Positions 46,224-55,431 of a stretch of 64,000 nucleotides of DNA are shown here, piece after piece. The stretch lies in the NCBI GenBank assembly GCA_965205255.1, contig OZ242051.1:496001-560000 (forward strand), written 5' to 3'. The DNA is from G965205255 sp965205255. Lineage in GTDB: Bacteria; Pseudomonadota; Gammaproteobacteria; Pseudomonadales; Endozoicomonadaceae. The stretch's first letter is position 1, and each line of letters starts with the position of its first letter. A program made the translations under genes and the position numbers. Under the pieces are notes generated by a model. It did no database searches, was not told the origin of the DNA, and saw nothing but the letters and a program-made list of their open reading frames with translations.

Positions 46224-46245
46224 GAAAAGCGGACATACTGCCCGC
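46224..46245 (-). terminator. Terminator of the ribosomal protein / rpoA cluster
   Basis: On the minus strand GCGGGC-AGTAT-GTCCGC (one G-T pair) is followed by TTTTCT, about 20 nt after the rplQ stop. Confidence 0.7.
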
Positions 46246-46264
46246 ATTTTACAACTAAAAAAAC

Positions 46265-46645
46265 TTACTCTTCATCTTCAGCTATGACAGAACGATCAAC
46301 CAACTCTACATACGCCATTGGCGCACAATCACCATCACGATAACCGCACTTTAAAATTCGGATATAGCCTCCGGGGCGCTCTTTATAACGAGGCCCTAGT
46401 TCTGCAAAAAGCTTGCCTACGGTACTGCTACTACGAAGACGATTAAATGCTAAACGACGATTCGAAACTGAATCTTCTTTAGACAGAGTAATCAATGGTT
46501 CTGCTACACGACGAAGTTCTTTCGCTTTGGCAACAGTTGTTTTAATTAATTCATGCTCAACCAATGATGCTGTCATGTTACGGAACATGGCCGTTCGATG
46601 ACTACTATTTCGGTTAAGCTTTCGTCCACTCTTACGATGACGCAT
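46265..46645 (-). CDS. rplQ: 50S ribosomal protein L17
   Basis: Last gene of the alpha operon, 126 residues, normal length. The N-terminus RHRKSGRKLNRNSSHRTAM is the L17 signature; it ends in an acidic tail. Follows rpoA by 33 nt and is followed by a terminator hairpin. Confidence 0.97.
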   Translation of the reverse strand: MRHRKSGRKLNRNSSHRTAMFRNMTASLVEHELIKTTVAKAKELRRVAEPLITLSKEDSVSNRRLAFNRLRSSSTVGKLFAELGPRYKERPGGYIRILKCGYRDGDCAPMAYVELVDRSVIAEDEE

Positions 46646-46678
46646 AACTCAATAATCCTTACCAATAAACCCGGCACA

Positions 46679-47677
46679 TTAAGCTGTAACCAAATTATCT
46701 TTAATGCTTGATGGTGGCCAGTTATCTAAACGACACCCAAGGCTTAAACCTCGTGAAGCAAGCACATCTTTAATTTCAGTCAGAGACTTTTTACCAAGAT
46801 TTGGTGTTTTCAATAACTCAACTTCAGTACGCTGAATAAGGTCTCCGATGTAATAAATATTCTCTGCTTTTAGGCAGTTTGCACTACGAACAGTCAATTC
46901 CAAATCATCAACCGGCCGAAGAAGGGTAGGATCTACATCCTCCTCTTCCTCTTCAATATCTGGCTCACTACTATCTTCCAGATTCACAAATACAGCCAAT
47001 TGTTGTTGCAAAATAGTTGCAGCTGCACGAATAGCTTCATCTGGGCACAGTGTCCCATTAGTTTCAAGATCAATAATTAACTTGTCCAGATCTGTTCTCT
47101 GTTCTACACGCGCTCGCTCAACAATGTAAGAAACGCAATGAACAGGGCTGAAGGTAGAATCAAGCTGCAAACTTCCAATAGCACGGGTTTCATCCTCTTC
47201 TGAGCGACGAGAATCTGCAGTTTCATAACCTCGGCCTCGGCGTACACGCATAGTCATCCTAAGATCAGTTTTACCATTTAAATGAGCTATAACATGATCA
47301 GTATTAAGAATTTCAACACCATTTTCTAACGTAATATCACTTGCAGTAATAACGCCTTCTTCTTGTTTATGCAAGACCAGCTCTGCTTCGTCACGGCCAA
47401 CCATACGAATAGCCAGTTCCTTCAGGTTCATTAGGATGTCAATGACATCTTCCTGAACACCTTCAAGTGTACTATATTCGTGCTGTACACCTTCTATTTG
47501 AACTTCCGTTATCGCGCATCCTGCCATGGATGACAGAAGAATGCGACGCAGTGCGTTACCTAGCGTATAACCGAAACCACGCTCTAATGGTTCCAATGTG
47601 ATTTTTGAATTAGTTTGACTGATCTCCTCCACAGCAATATGGCGAGGAGTCAGGAATTCTTTAGCCGAGTTCTGCAT
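46679..47677 (-). CDS. rpoA: RNA polymerase subunit alpha
   Basis: 332-residue alpha subunit. N-terminal dimerisation domain (EPLERGFGYTLGNALRRILLSSM), an acidic linker (about residues 235-250), and C-terminal domain with DDLELTVRSANCLKAENI that binds UP elements and activators. ATG 47677 (MQNSAKEFL) fits the family start with AGGTGG upstream; the frame also opens at GTG 47692, which is less likely. Lies between rpsD and rplQ as in E. coli. Confidence 0.97.
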   Translation of the reverse strand: MQNSAKEFLTPRHIAVEEISQTNSKITLEPLERGFGYTLGNALRRILLSSMAGCAITEVQIEGVQHEYSTLEGVQEDVIDILMNLKELAIRMVGRDEAELVLHKQEEGVITASDITLENGVEILNTDHVIAHLNGKTDLRMTMRVRRGRGYETADSRRSEEDETRAIGSLQLDSTFSPVHCVSYIVERARVEQRTDLDKLIIDLETNGTLCPDEAIRAAATILQQQLAVFVNLEDSSEPDIEEEEEDVDPTLLRPVDDLELTVRSANCLKAENIYYIGDLIQRTEVELLKTPNLGKKSLTEIKDVLASRGLSLGCRLDNWPPSSIKDNLVTA

Positions 47678-47710
47678 AGATTGGACACCCACCTAGTTTG
47701 ACCCTTTGTC

Positions 47711-48331
47711 TTACTTAGAATACAACTCGACAATCAAGCTTTCGTTGATGTCAGCTGCCAAATCGCTACGCTCAGGAAGCGCTTTAAAAACTGCCGATTT
47801 CTTATTAGCGTCAACTTCAACCCAAAGAGGAAATCCACGCTGTGCGGCAAGCTCAAGTGCTGCTCCAATACGTAACTGTTTCTTCGCTTTCTCGCGAATA
47901 TCAATTACATCGCCAGGGTTTACCTGGTAAGAAGGAATGTTTACGACCTGACCATTGACTGCAAGCGCTTTATGAGAAATCAACTGGCGTGCTTCTGCAC
48001 GGGTTGAACCAAATCCCATGCGATACACAACATTGTCAAGACGGCATTCCAGTAATTGAAGCAAATTTACACCCGTCGCCCCCTTAAGACGGTCTGCTTT
48101 TTTATAGTAATTTCTAAACTGCTTTTCAAGAACGCCATAAACCCGGCGTACTTTTTGCTTCTCACGAAGCTGAACACCATAATCTGAAAGCCGACCCCGA
48201 CTTTGACCATGTTGCCCTGGTTGCGATTCTAGTCGACATTTACTGTCTAACGCTCGCACACCACTTGTTAAAAATAAATCAGTCCCTTCCCGACGGGCGA
48301 GTTTACACTTAGGGCCTCTATACCTTGCCAT
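47711..48331 (-). CDS. rpsD: 30S ribosomal protein S4
   Basis: 206 residues. Begins MARYRGPKCKLARREG and carries the S4 RNA-binding domain (CRLDNVVYRMGFGSTRAEARQ). Primary 16S rRNA binder and, in E. coli, the autorepressor of the alpha operon; whether it regulates here cannot be seen. 33-nt gap to rpoA. Confidence 0.98.
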   Translation of the reverse strand: MARYRGPKCKLARREGTDLFLTSGVRALDSKCRLESQPGQHGQSRGRLSDYGVQLREKQKVRRVYGVLEKQFRNYYKKADRLKGATGVNLLQLLECRLDNVVYRMGFGSTRAEARQLISHKALAVNGQVVNIPSYQVNPGDVIDIREKAKKQLRIGAALELAAQRGFPLWVEVDANKKSAVFKALPERSDLAADINESLIVELYSK

Positions 48332-48351
48332 ATCAATCTATCTCCTGAACG

Positions 48352-48744
48352 TTACACGCGACGTTTTTTCGGTGGACGGCACCCATTATGAGGGATGGGG
48401 GTAACATCAGTAATACTGTTTACTTTAAAACCGCAAGCATGCAACGCACGCACGGCTGATTCACGGCCTGGTCCCGGTCCTTTAACTCGGACGTCGACGT
48501 TCTTCAGACCATACTCAGCTGCAGCAGCCTGACCAGCACGATCAGCTGCAATCTGTGCAGCAAAAGGTGTGCTTTTACGCGAACCACGGAAACCGGAACC
48601 TCCGGCGGTAGCCCAAGTCAGTGTGTTGCCCTGGCGGTCGGTAATTGTCACGATAGTGTTATTAAAGGATGCGTGGATGTGTGCTATACCATCAGCAACC
48701 GAGTTTTTCACTTTTTTACGTGACTTAGTACCTGGCTTTGCCAT
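48352..48744 (-). CDS. rpsK: 30S ribosomal protein S11
   Basis: 130 residues, family length. ASFNNTIVTITDRQGN and the C-terminal DVTPIPHNGCRPPKKRRV are diagnostic. Platform protein contacting the mRNA exit site. 20-nt gap to rpsD. Confidence 0.98.
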   Translation of the reverse strand: MAKPGTKSRKKVKNSVADGIAHIHASFNNTIVTITDRQGNTLTWATAGGSGFRGSRKSTPFAAQIAADRAGQAAAAEYGLKNVDVRVKGPGPGRESAVRALHACGFKVNSITDVTPIPHNGCRPPKKRRV

Positions 48745-48793
48745 ATCAGAATAATCCTGTACTTAAACACAATAACGGGAAAACCCGTTCAAA

Positions 48794-49150
48794 TTACTTA
48801 CGAATTGCCTTTTTAGGCCCTTTACGTGTACGCGCATTTGTTTTAGTGCGCTGTCCACGAAGAGGAAGACTGCGACGGTGACGTAAACCACGGTAACAGC
48901 CTAAATCCATAAGACGCTTAATGTTCATGCTGACCTCGCGACGCAAGTCACCTTCAGTGGTAAAACAACCCACTTCTGTACGTAACTTTTCTATTTCTTC
49001 TTCAGAAAGAGATCTCATTTGCGCAGCTGGATTAACTCCCGCTTTTTCACAAATGATATGCGCACGCATACGACCAATGCCATAAACATATGTTAACGAG
49101 ATAACAGCATGCTTGTTATCTGGTATATTGACGCCTGCTATACGGGCCAT
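48794..49150 (-). CDS. rpsM: 30S ribosomal protein S13
   Basis: 118 residues, first gene of the alpha operon. MARIAGVNIPDNKHAVISL start, RGLRHRRSLPLRGQRTKTNA tail. Head protein at the subunit interface and P site. ACGGAGAAACGTTGA upstream contains the ribosome binding site. A candidate promoter lies at 49219-49247. Confidence 0.98.
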   Translation of the reverse strand: MARIAGVNIPDNKHAVISLTYVYGIGRMRAHIICEKAGVNPAAQMRSLSEEEIEKLRTEVGCFTTEGDLRREVSMNIKRLMDLGCYRGLRHRRSLPLRGQRTKTNARTRKGPKKAIRK

Positions 49151-49218
49151 TCAACGTTTCTCCGTTAAAATTTCGATGATTCAGCAACGCGAAGATTTTT
49201 CACCGAAAACAGCGACAC

Positions 49219-49247
49219 AGCCTAACAGCTGAGCGCAAATAAATCAA
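49219..49247 (-). promoter_or_regulatory. Candidate promoter of the alpha operon (rpsM)
   Basis: On the minus strand TTGATT (49242-49247), 17 nt, TAGGCT (49219-49224), giving a leader of about 60 nt before rpsM. The 248-nt gap between rpmJ and rpsM is larger than needed for read-through, supporting an internal promoter. Confidence 0.4.
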
Positions 49248-49398
49248 GCCATCTGATATAGACTTATTACATAATAAATAATCAGATAACTTCTGGACGT
49301 AAAACTCTAAACATCCAATGTCAAACACAAATAGTATTTTCTTATAGCTATTAAGAAATAACAATAAAACATCTATTTGACTACTTATAAATAGTAAC

Positions 49399-49512
49399 TT
49401 AACCCTGACGTTGCTTGTGACGAGGTTCAGTACAAATTACACGTATTGCACCATTACGCTTGATAATCTTGCAATTACGACAAATCTTCTTCACAGAAGC
49501 ACGAACTTTCAT
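49399..49512 (-). CDS. rpmJ: 50S ribosomal protein L36
   Basis: Short gene, 37 residues, between secY and rpsM, its usual place. MKVRASVKKICRNCKIIKRN start, then the second zinc ligand pair C27 and H32 or H33 (VICTEPRHKQRQG). The Cys pair C11/C14 is kept, so it is the zinc-binding (C+) form. One residue shorter than E. coli L36. Confidence 0.97.
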   Translation of the reverse strand: MKVRASVKKICRNCKIIKRNGAIRVICTEPRHKQRQG

Positions 49513-49551
49513 TATCTTTCTCCACTACTGGTAAGACTCTGCACGGACTCT

Positions 49552-50865
49552 TTACCTTCCAAAGCCTTTAAGATTAGCTTTTTTCATTAACGAATCATAC
49601 TGAGTATTCATTAAACGAGATTGAATCTGAGAAATAGTATCCATAACTACCACTACAACAATCAGCAAAGATGTTCCACCAAGATAGAATGGAACATTTG
49701 CCCACACCATTAAAAACTGAGGTAATAAACAGACAAGCGTCATATACACAGCACCAACCAAAGTCAGACGTGTCAAAACACTATCAATATACTTTGCTGT
49801 ATGTTCTCCAGGGCGAATTCCTGGAATAAATGCTCCCGACTTTTTCAGGTTATCTGCTACATCTCTTGGATTAAAAACCATGGCCGTATAAAAAAAACAG
49901 AAGAATACGATTCCAGCTGCAAATAAAATAAGATTAAGTGGCTGCCCTGGACCTAGTGCCATTGCAACTTGTTGTAACCACTCCAGATTAGCACCCTGCC
50001 CAAACCATTGAGCAATAGATGCCGGAAAAAGCAAAATACTTGAAGCAAATATTGCCGGAATAACTCCAGACATATTAACCTTCAAAGGTAAATGGCTACT
50101 TTGTGCAGCATACATTCTTCGTCCCTGCTGCCTTTTGGCATAGTTTACAGTAATACGTCTTTGACCACGCTCCATAAACACCACACCAGCAATGACAACA
50201 ATAGCAAACACACCCACCAGCAAAAGCGCAAGAATATTAATATCGCCCTGATGAGCAGCTGCCAGAGAATGTCCTATTGCTCTCGGAAGACCAGCAACTA
50301 TACCAGAAAAAATCAATACGGATATTCCATTCCCAATACCTCGTTCAGTGATCTGCTCACCAAGCCACATCATAAACACTGAGCCTGCTACAAAAGTAAC
50401 AATCGCTGTGATATAAAAAGCAAGATCAGGATTAAATGCAACACCATTACGAGCAAGCCCGACAGTAATACCAAACCCCTGAATAAAAGCAAGAATCACC
50501 GTGCCATAACGTGTATATTGTGTGATCTTTCTTCGCCCACTTTCACCTTCTTTTTTCAACTGTTCCAACTGTGGACTCACCACCTGTAGCAGTTGAATAA
50601 TTATCGATGCCGAAATATAAGGCATAATACCCAAGGCTAAAACGGACATACGCTCCAAAGCACCACCTGAAAACATGTTAAACATGCCTAAAATAGTGTT
50701 CTGATTTTGATTGAACAGTGATGACAACTGATCCGGATTAATACCCGGAACGGGAATATGTGCTCCAATTCTGTATACTAGAATAGCCAGAAAAACAAAA
50801 CGCACTCTCGCCCAAAGGTCGCTAATACTGCCTTTATTTTCAACTGGTAATGCCTTTTTAGCCAT
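49552..50865 (-). CDS. secY: Protein translocase subunit SecY
   Basis: 437-residue channel subunit of the Sec translocon, ten transmembrane segments. Begins ISDLWARVRFVFLAILVYRIGAHIPVPG; the second helix plug region GMFNMFSGGALERMSV and the C-terminal loop FNPRDVADNLKKSGAFIPGIRPG are typical. Exports the signal-peptide proteins noted elsewhere in this window. Follows rplO by 14 nt. Confidence 0.98.
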   Translation of the reverse strand: MAKKALPVENKGSISDLWARVRFVFLAILVYRIGAHIPVPGINPDQLSSLFNQNQNTILGMFNMFSGGALERMSVLALGIMPYISASIIIQLLQVVSPQLEQLKKEGESGRRKITQYTRYGTVILAFIQGFGITVGLARNGVAFNPDLAFYITAIVTFVAGSVFMMWLGEQITERGIGNGISVLIFSGIVAGLPRAIGHSLAAAHQGDINILALLLVGVFAIVVIAGVVFMERGQRRITVNYAKRQQGRRMYAAQSSHLPLKVNMSGVIPAIFASSILLFPASIAQWFGQGANLEWLQQVAMALGPGQPLNLILFAAGIVFFCFFYTAMVFNPRDVADNLKKSGAFIPGIRPGEHTAKYIDSVLTRLTLVGAVYMTLVCLLPQFLMVWANVPFYLGGTSLLIVVVVVMDTISQIQSRLMNTQYDSLMKKANLKGFGR

Positions 50866-50879
50866 TGAGACTCATACCC

Positions 50880-51314
50880 TTAATCTTCGATCTTTCCACC
50901 CGCCGCTTCAATAGCAATACGAGCACCCTTAGTTACACGCAACCCTTTAACAGTTACCGCTTTCTCTAACTTGCCAGAAAGAATTATCTTGGCTCGCTCA
51001 ATGCTTCCATTGATTAATTCTGCTGCTCTTAGGGCATCAAGATCAATCACATCTGCTGTAACAAGCGCTAACTCATTCAGACGAATTTCAGCCGTCACAC
51101 GAGCCAGTCGAGAAGCAAAACCAAATTTTGGAAGACGACGTTGAAGGGGCTGTTGACCACCCTCAAAACCGGGTTTAACACCGCCACCACGACGAGACTT
51201 TTGGCCTTTATGGCCACGCCCACCCGTCTTACCTATACCACTTCCGATACCACGACCAACACGCTTGCGTTCTTTGTTGCTACCGGGTGCCGGAGATAAA
51301 GCATTCAATTTCAT
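50880..51314 (-). CDS. rplO: 50S ribosomal protein L15
   Basis: 144 residues. ATG 51314 (MKLNALSPAPGSNKERKRVG) matches the family start and has AAGGGG 6 nt upstream; the longer frame from TTG 51329 is not real. The Gly/Arg-rich GSGIGKTGGRGHKGQKSR segment and SRRGGGVKPGFEGGQ follow. Confidence 0.97.
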   Translation of the reverse strand: MKLNALSPAPGSNKERKRVGRGIGSGIGKTGGRGHKGQKSRRGGGVKPGFEGGQQPLQRRLPKFGFASRLARVTAEIRLNELALVTADVIDLDALRAAELINGSIERAKIILSGKLEKAVTVKGLRVTKGARIAIEAAGGKIED

Positions 51315-51315
51315 C

Positions 51316-51501
51316 TTATTCCCCTTCAATACTCACCAAGTAAGATACTTTATTGATCATACCGCGCACAGATGGAGTGTCTTCCACCTTGACACAGTGT
51401 CCAATACGACGCAATCCAAGTCCACGGACACAAGCTTGGTGTTTTTTCTGACGACCACTGATACTTTTAACCAGCTTCACTGTAATAGTTTTATCAGCCA
51501 T
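51316..51501 (-). CDS. rpmD: 50S ribosomal protein L30
   Basis: 61 residues, single compact L30 domain: ITVKLVKSISGRQKKHQACV, then RGLGLRRIGHCVKVEDTPSV. Sits between rpsE and rplO with tiny gaps, as in all gammaproteobacterial spc operons. Confidence 0.97.
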   Translation of the reverse strand: MADKTITVKLVKSISGRQKKHQACVRGLGLRRIGHCVKVEDTPSVRGMINKVSYLVSIEGE

Positions 51502-51504
51502 GAC

Positions 51505-52008
51505 TTACTCCAGTATGTCTTCTACTGTCTTGCCGCGCTTAAAAGCAACATTATCAGGTGAAGAAATACTCTTTAAACCTTTGAATGTTGCACGCACAAC
51601 GTTAACTGGATTAGTAGAGCCATAACATTTAGCCAGTACGTTATGAACACCAGCAACTTCCATAACAGCACGCATAGCGCCGCCGGCAATTACGCCAGTA
51701 CCTTCAGAGGCCGGTTGCATATATACCTTGGATGCACCGTGATTTGCCTTTGTTGGATAAAAGATAGTCCCATTATTCAAACTGACCGTAATCATATTAC
51801 GACGCGCAGATTCCATTGCCTTTTGAATTGCAATAGGCACTTCACGCGCTTTACCATGACCAAAACCTACCTTGCCTTTTCCGTCCCCAACAACTGTTAA
51901 AGCAGTGAAACCGAAAATACGTCCACCTTTAACAACCTTGGCTACACGGTTAACCTGAACCAGTTTTTCAATCAGGCCTTCATCATTTTTACTTTCATCT
52001 CTTGCCAT
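51505..52008 (-). CDS. rpsE: 30S ribosomal protein S5
   Basis: 167 residues. Double-stranded RNA-binding domain with VAKVVKGGRIFGFTALTVVG, then GDGKGKVGFGHGKAREVP. Contributes to decoding fidelity. Lies between rplR and rpmD. Confidence 0.98.
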   Translation of the reverse strand: MARDESKNDEGLIEKLVQVNRVAKVVKGGRIFGFTALTVVGDGKGKVGFGHGKAREVPIAIQKAMESARRNMITVSLNNGTIFYPTKANHGASKVYMQPASEGTGVIAGGAMRAVMEVAGVHNVLAKCYGSTNPVNVVRATFKGLKSISSPDNVAFKRGKTVEDILE

Positions 52009-52021
52009 GACTACCTACCCG

Positions 52022-52372
52022 TCAGAATTCTAATCCAGACTCACGGGCTGCGTCAGCAAGTGCTTTCACGCGACCATGATACTTAAAACCAGAACGATCA
52101 AATGCAACTTTGGTTATACCGGCAGCTTTTGCCCGGTCTGCAATGAGCGCACCCACTTTTCCGGCAGCCTCAATATTACCAGTTACATTACCTTTAAGTT
52201 CTTTTTCCAAGGTAGAAGCTGAAGCTAATACCTTGTTACCTTCAGGTGAAATCACCTGAGCATAAATATGCTTCGAAGAGCGTGCCACACTCAGTCGAAA
52301 TGCACGAAGTTCGCGCATTTTAATCCTGAAGCGACGAGCACGCCTTATGCGAGCTAGTTTTTTCTCGTGCAT
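52022..52372 (-). CDS. rplR: 50S ribosomal protein L18
   Basis: 116 residues. 5S rRNA-binding protein of the central protuberance; LARIRRARRFRIKMREL, and FDRSGFKYHGRVKALADAAR near the C-terminus. 13-nt gaps on both sides. Confidence 0.98.
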   Translation of the reverse strand: MHEKKLARIRRARRFRIKMRELRAFRLSVARSSKHIYAQVISPEGNKVLASASTLEKELKGNVTGNIEAAGKVGALIADRAKAAGITKVAFDRSGFKYHGRVKALADAARESGLEF

Positions 52373-52385
52373 GTCTGATTCCTAC

Positions 52386-52919
52386 CTACTTTTTCTTGGC
52401 TTCTTTGCGACGAACTTGTTCATCAACATAACGAACACCTTTGCCTTTGTATGGCTCAGGACGACGGAAGTCACGAATTTCAGCAGAAACCTGTCCTACC
52501 AGCTGTTTATTAATACCTTTAATAACCAACTCAGTCTGACTGGAAGCTTCTGCACTGACACCTTCGGGCAGTTCATACTCAATAGGGTGCGAAAAACCAA
52601 GACTTAAGACAACCTTTTTTCCTTTACACTGAGCACGGTAACCAACACCGACCAACTGCAACTTCTTTTCAAATCCCATGCTGACACCCGCCACCATATT
52701 ATTTACCAGTGAACGGGATGTACCAGACATAGCACGTGAAATTTTGCTGCCATCACGCGCCTTAAAGATTACAGACTTCTCTTCAACACTAATCACTACC
52801 TGATTATGAACAGGCATTTCCAACTGGCCTTTTGAGCCTTTAACAAAAATTGTGCCTGCAACAATTTTTACTTCAACACCGGATGGTATATCAACCGGCT
52901 GGTTTGCTACACGAGACAT
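52386..52919 (-). CDS. rplF: 50S ribosomal protein L6
   Basis: 177 residues, two repeated L6 folds. SRVANQPVDIPSGVEVKI start and PEPYKGKGVRYVDEQVRRKE near the C-terminus are characteristic. Located near the GTPase-associated centre. Spaced 12 nt after rpsH. Confidence 0.98.
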   Translation of the reverse strand: MSRVANQPVDIPSGVEVKIVAGTIFVKGSKGQLEMPVHNQVVISVEEKSVIFKARDGSKISRAMSGTSRSLVNNMVAGVSMGFEKKLQLVGVGYRAQCKGKKVVLSLGFSHPIEYELPEGVSAEASSQTELVIKGINKQLVGQVSAEIRDFRRPEPYKGKGVRYVDEQVRRKEAKKK

Positions 52920-52931
52920 TCCGGTTCTCCA

Positions 52932-53324
52932 TCAAAATACGGTGCAAAGTACTTCACCACCCACTCGCGCCTTACGTGCTGCGCGGTCAGTCATGACGCC
53001 TTTATTAGTAGAAATTACTGCAATACCTAATCCATCATTTACCTTTGGCAGGTCATCTGAATTAGCATAAATTCTCAGCCCTGGGCGACTCACACGCTTA
53101 ACTTCTTCAATGACCGGCTGACCTTCAAAATATTTCAAACGCACAGTCATCGTAGGTTTAGAACCTTCTTCAACTGTTACATCACTGACGTAACCTTCTT
53201 CTTTCAACACATTAACCACTGCAACTTTTAATTTAGAAGCAGGTAGTGTTACGGAAGCATGCTCCGCCATTTGGGCATTACGGATTCTTGTTAACATATC
53301 TGCTAACGGGTCCTGCATACTCAT
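52932..53324 (-). CDS. rpsH: 30S ribosomal protein S8
   Basis: 130 residues. Begins MSMQDPLADMLTRIRNAQMA and ends STNKGVMTDRAARKARVGGE with VLCTVF. In E. coli S8 represses the spc operon by binding near rplE; regulation here not tested. Follows rpsN by 29 nt. Confidence 0.98.
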   Translation of the reverse strand: MSMQDPLADMLTRIRNAQMAEHASVTLPASKLKVAVVNVLKEEGYVSDVTVEEGSKPTMTVRLKYFEGQPVIEEVKRVSRPGLRIYANSDDLPKVNDGLGIAVISTNKGVMTDRAARKARVGGEVLCTVF

Positions 53325-53353
53325 GTCTTCTCTTCTCCTCGGGAACTATGCGA

Positions 53354-53659
53354 TTACCAACTAGCCTTTGTTAGGCCAGGAACGTCACCACGCATAGCTG
53401 CTTCCCGTAGTTTAATACGACTTAAACCAAACTTACGCAGATAGCCATGTGGCCTACCTGTAACACGACAACGATTATGTAATCGTGCAGGACTGGCATT
53501 TCTCGGCAACTTCTGTAATGAAACCTGCGCCTCCCAGCGTTCGTCATCACTTTTGTTTACATCTGCAATAATGGTCTTTAACTCAGCACGTTTCTGAGCA
53601 TATTTTGCAACGATCTTCTGACGCTTCAGTTCTCGCTGCTTCATGGACTGTTTTGCCAT
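53354..53659 (-). CDS. rpsN: 30S ribosomal protein S14
   Basis: 101 residues, the long zinc-free (C-) type. AKQSMKQRELKRQKIVAKYA start, RCRVTGRPHGYLRKFGLSR core and the C-terminal PGLTKASW. Confidence 0.98.
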   Translation of the reverse strand: MAKQSMKQRELKRQKIVAKYAQKRAELKTIIADVNKSDDERWEAQVSLQKLPRNASPARLHNRCRVTGRPHGYLRKFGLSRIKLREAAMRGDVPGLTKASW

Positions 53660-53675
53660 CAGCTTTTTTCCTCAA

Positions 53676-54215
53676 TTAACTACGAAGAGGAAGGTTGAAC
53701 GCTTTAAGCAGAGCTCTTCCTTCTTCATCTGAACTGGCATCAGTCGTTAACGTAATATCTAACCCACGAAGCTTATCAATTTTATCATACTCGATTTCAG
53801 GAAAGATAATCTGTTCTTTGATACCGAGACTATAGTTACCACGCCCATCAAATGACTTTGCATTTAGTCCCCTAAAGTCACGAACACGTGGAATCGCAAT
53901 ATCAACCAGTCGCTCAAGAAACTCATACATTTGATCATTACGCAAAGTAACCTTCACACCGATAGGCCAACCTTCACGAATTTTAAATCCAGCAACAGAT
54001 CTGCGTGCCTTAGTGACAACAGGCTTCTGACCTGATATTTTTTCTAAATCACTTAAAGCATGCTCAATAACTTTCTTATCACCGACTGCATCACCAACAC
54101 CCATATTCAAAGTAATTTTTTGCAATTTGGGAACTTGGTTAACATTATCATAAGAAAGCTCTTTCATCAGCTCAGGTATGATTTTTTCTACATATTTTCT
54201 TTTAAAATTTGCCAT
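53676..54215 (-). CDS. rplE: 50S ribosomal protein L5
   Basis: 179 residues. 5S rRNA-binding protein; KITLNMGVGDAVGDKK, SVAGFKIREGWPIGVKVTLR and DITLTTDASSDEEGRALL are diagnostic. Separated from rplX by 11 nt. Confidence 0.98.
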   Translation of the reverse strand: MANFKRKYVEKIIPELMKELSYDNVNQVPKLQKITLNMGVGDAVGDKKVIEHALSDLEKISGQKPVVTKARRSVAGFKIREGWPIGVKVTLRNDQMYEFLERLVDIAIPRVRDFRGLNAKSFDGRGNYSLGIKEQIIFPEIEYDKIDKLRGLDITLTTDASSDEEGRALLKAFNLPLRS

Positions 54216-54226
54216 GGTTTACCGCC

Positions 54227-54544
54227 TCATACATCCACAGTCGAGCCATTTGACTTAAAGACTCTCTGCTTTTTGCCTTCAGCATCAAAAACAAACCCAA
54301 CACGGTCAGCCTTGTCAATTTCGGGATTCCAAATCGCAATATTTGAGACCTGAATAGCTGCCTCACGCTGCACAATACCGCCTTGTTCATTCTTCATAGG
54401 GTTTGGTTTGGTGTGACGTTTAACCATATTCACACCTTCAACTACTAACCGACCGTCTGTACAAACTGAGAGCACCTTGCCACGCTTACCCTTATCTCTA
54501 CCGGCAATAACCACAACTTCGTCGTTACGGCGAATCTTTTTCAT
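54227..54544 (-). CDS. rplX: 50S ribosomal protein L24
   Basis: 105 residues. KOW motif at the N-terminus (RNDEVVVIAGRDKGKRGKV), assembly-initiating 23S rRNA binder. Lies between rplN and rplE. Confidence 0.98.
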   Translation of the reverse strand: MKKIRRNDEVVVIAGRDKGKRGKVLSVCTDGRLVVEGVNMVKRHTKPNPMKNEQGGIVQREAAIQVSNIAIWNPEIDKADRVGFVFDAEGKKQRVFKSNGSTVDV

Positions 54545-54554
54545 GGTTGTCTCC

Positions 54555-54923
54555 TTATAGAACTTCTGGTGCCAGTGAAATAATCTTCATAAACTGCTCA
54601 CCGCGCAGTTCACGAGTCACCGGCCCAAAAATACGGGTACCAATTGGCTGATTGCTGGCATTTAATAATACAGCTGCATTGCCATCAAAACGAATAACAG
54701 AACCATCTGGGCGACGTACACCCTTTTTAGTTCTGACCACTACAGCACTCATCACCTGACCTTTTTTAACTTTGCCACGTGGGATTGCTTCTTTTACGGT
54801 GACTTTAATAACATCACCTATATGGGCATAACGTCTATGCGAGCCACCCAGCACTTTTATGCACTGAACACGGCGGGCTCCACTATTATCCGCTACTTCC
54901 AACTGAGTTTCAGTCTGAATCAT
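54555..54923 (-). CDS. rplN: 50S ribosomal protein L14
   Basis: 122 residues. MIQTETQLEVADNSGARRV start, RGKVKKGQVMSAVVVRTKKG core. Interface protein. First gene of the spc cluster; the 50-nt gap upstream to rpsQ is the longest within the block and may hold a weak promoter. Confidence 0.98.
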   Translation of the reverse strand: MIQTETQLEVADNSGARRVQCIKVLGGSHRRYAHIGDVIKVTVKEAIPRGKVKKGQVMSAVVVRTKKGVRRPDGSVIRFDGNAAVLLNASNQPIGTRIFGPVTRELRGEQFMKIISLAPEVL

Positions 54924-54973
54924 TACCTTCTCCTCAAACTGCAGACCGCTGACCGACCTAAGCCGGAACAGCC

Positions 54974-55237
54974 TTATATTTGAGTCGCACGTTCAACAAT
55001 AGAAACCAACAAAAACGATTTGTTTTTCGACCTAGGTCGGGTTTCTCTGATTATTACCATATCACCAATACCACACTTATTATCTTCATCATGAACATGA
55101 AGTTTGGTTGAGCGCTTGATGATTTTACTATAAACAGGATGCTTAACACGACGCTCGACAAGAACAACAATGGTTTTGTCCATTTTGTCACTCACAACTT
55201 TACCTGTAAGCGTGCGGACTTCTTTCTCTTCAACCAT
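54974..55237 (-). CDS. rpsQ: 30S ribosomal protein S17
   Basis: 87 residues, OB fold. LTGKVVSDKMDKTIVVLVER and HDEDNKCGIGDMVIIRETRP. Last gene of the S10 block, 2 nt after rpmC. Confidence 0.98.
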   Translation of the reverse strand: MVEEKEVRTLTGKVVSDKMDKTIVVLVERRVKHPVYSKIIKRSTKLHVHDEDNKCGIGDMVIIRETRPRSKNKSFLLVSIVERATQI

Positions 55238-55239
55238 AA

Positions 55240-55431
55240 TTATTTACCTGCCTTTTCGGTCAGCACTGTTTTGATGCGCGCAATATTACGCTTACCTTGC
55301 TTTAGCAAATGAGTCTGTGTTAACTGACTCATTGCCTGCTGAGTTCGATAAGTGAATGCATCACGCAACAATTCGTGAAGTTGCCCTTGCAACTCCTCTA
55401 CAGTTTTTCCGCGAAGCTCGGCTATTTTCAT
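55240..55431 (-). CDS. rpmC: 50S ribosomal protein L29
   Basis: 63 residues. MKIAELRGKTVEELQGQLHE start and QGKRNIARIKTVLTEK end. Its ATG shares one base with the rplP stop codon (TAATG), indicating translational coupling. Confidence 0.97.
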   Translation of the reverse strand: MKIAELRGKTVEELQGQLHELLRDAFTYRTQQAMSQLTQTHLLKQGKRNIARIKTVLTEKAGK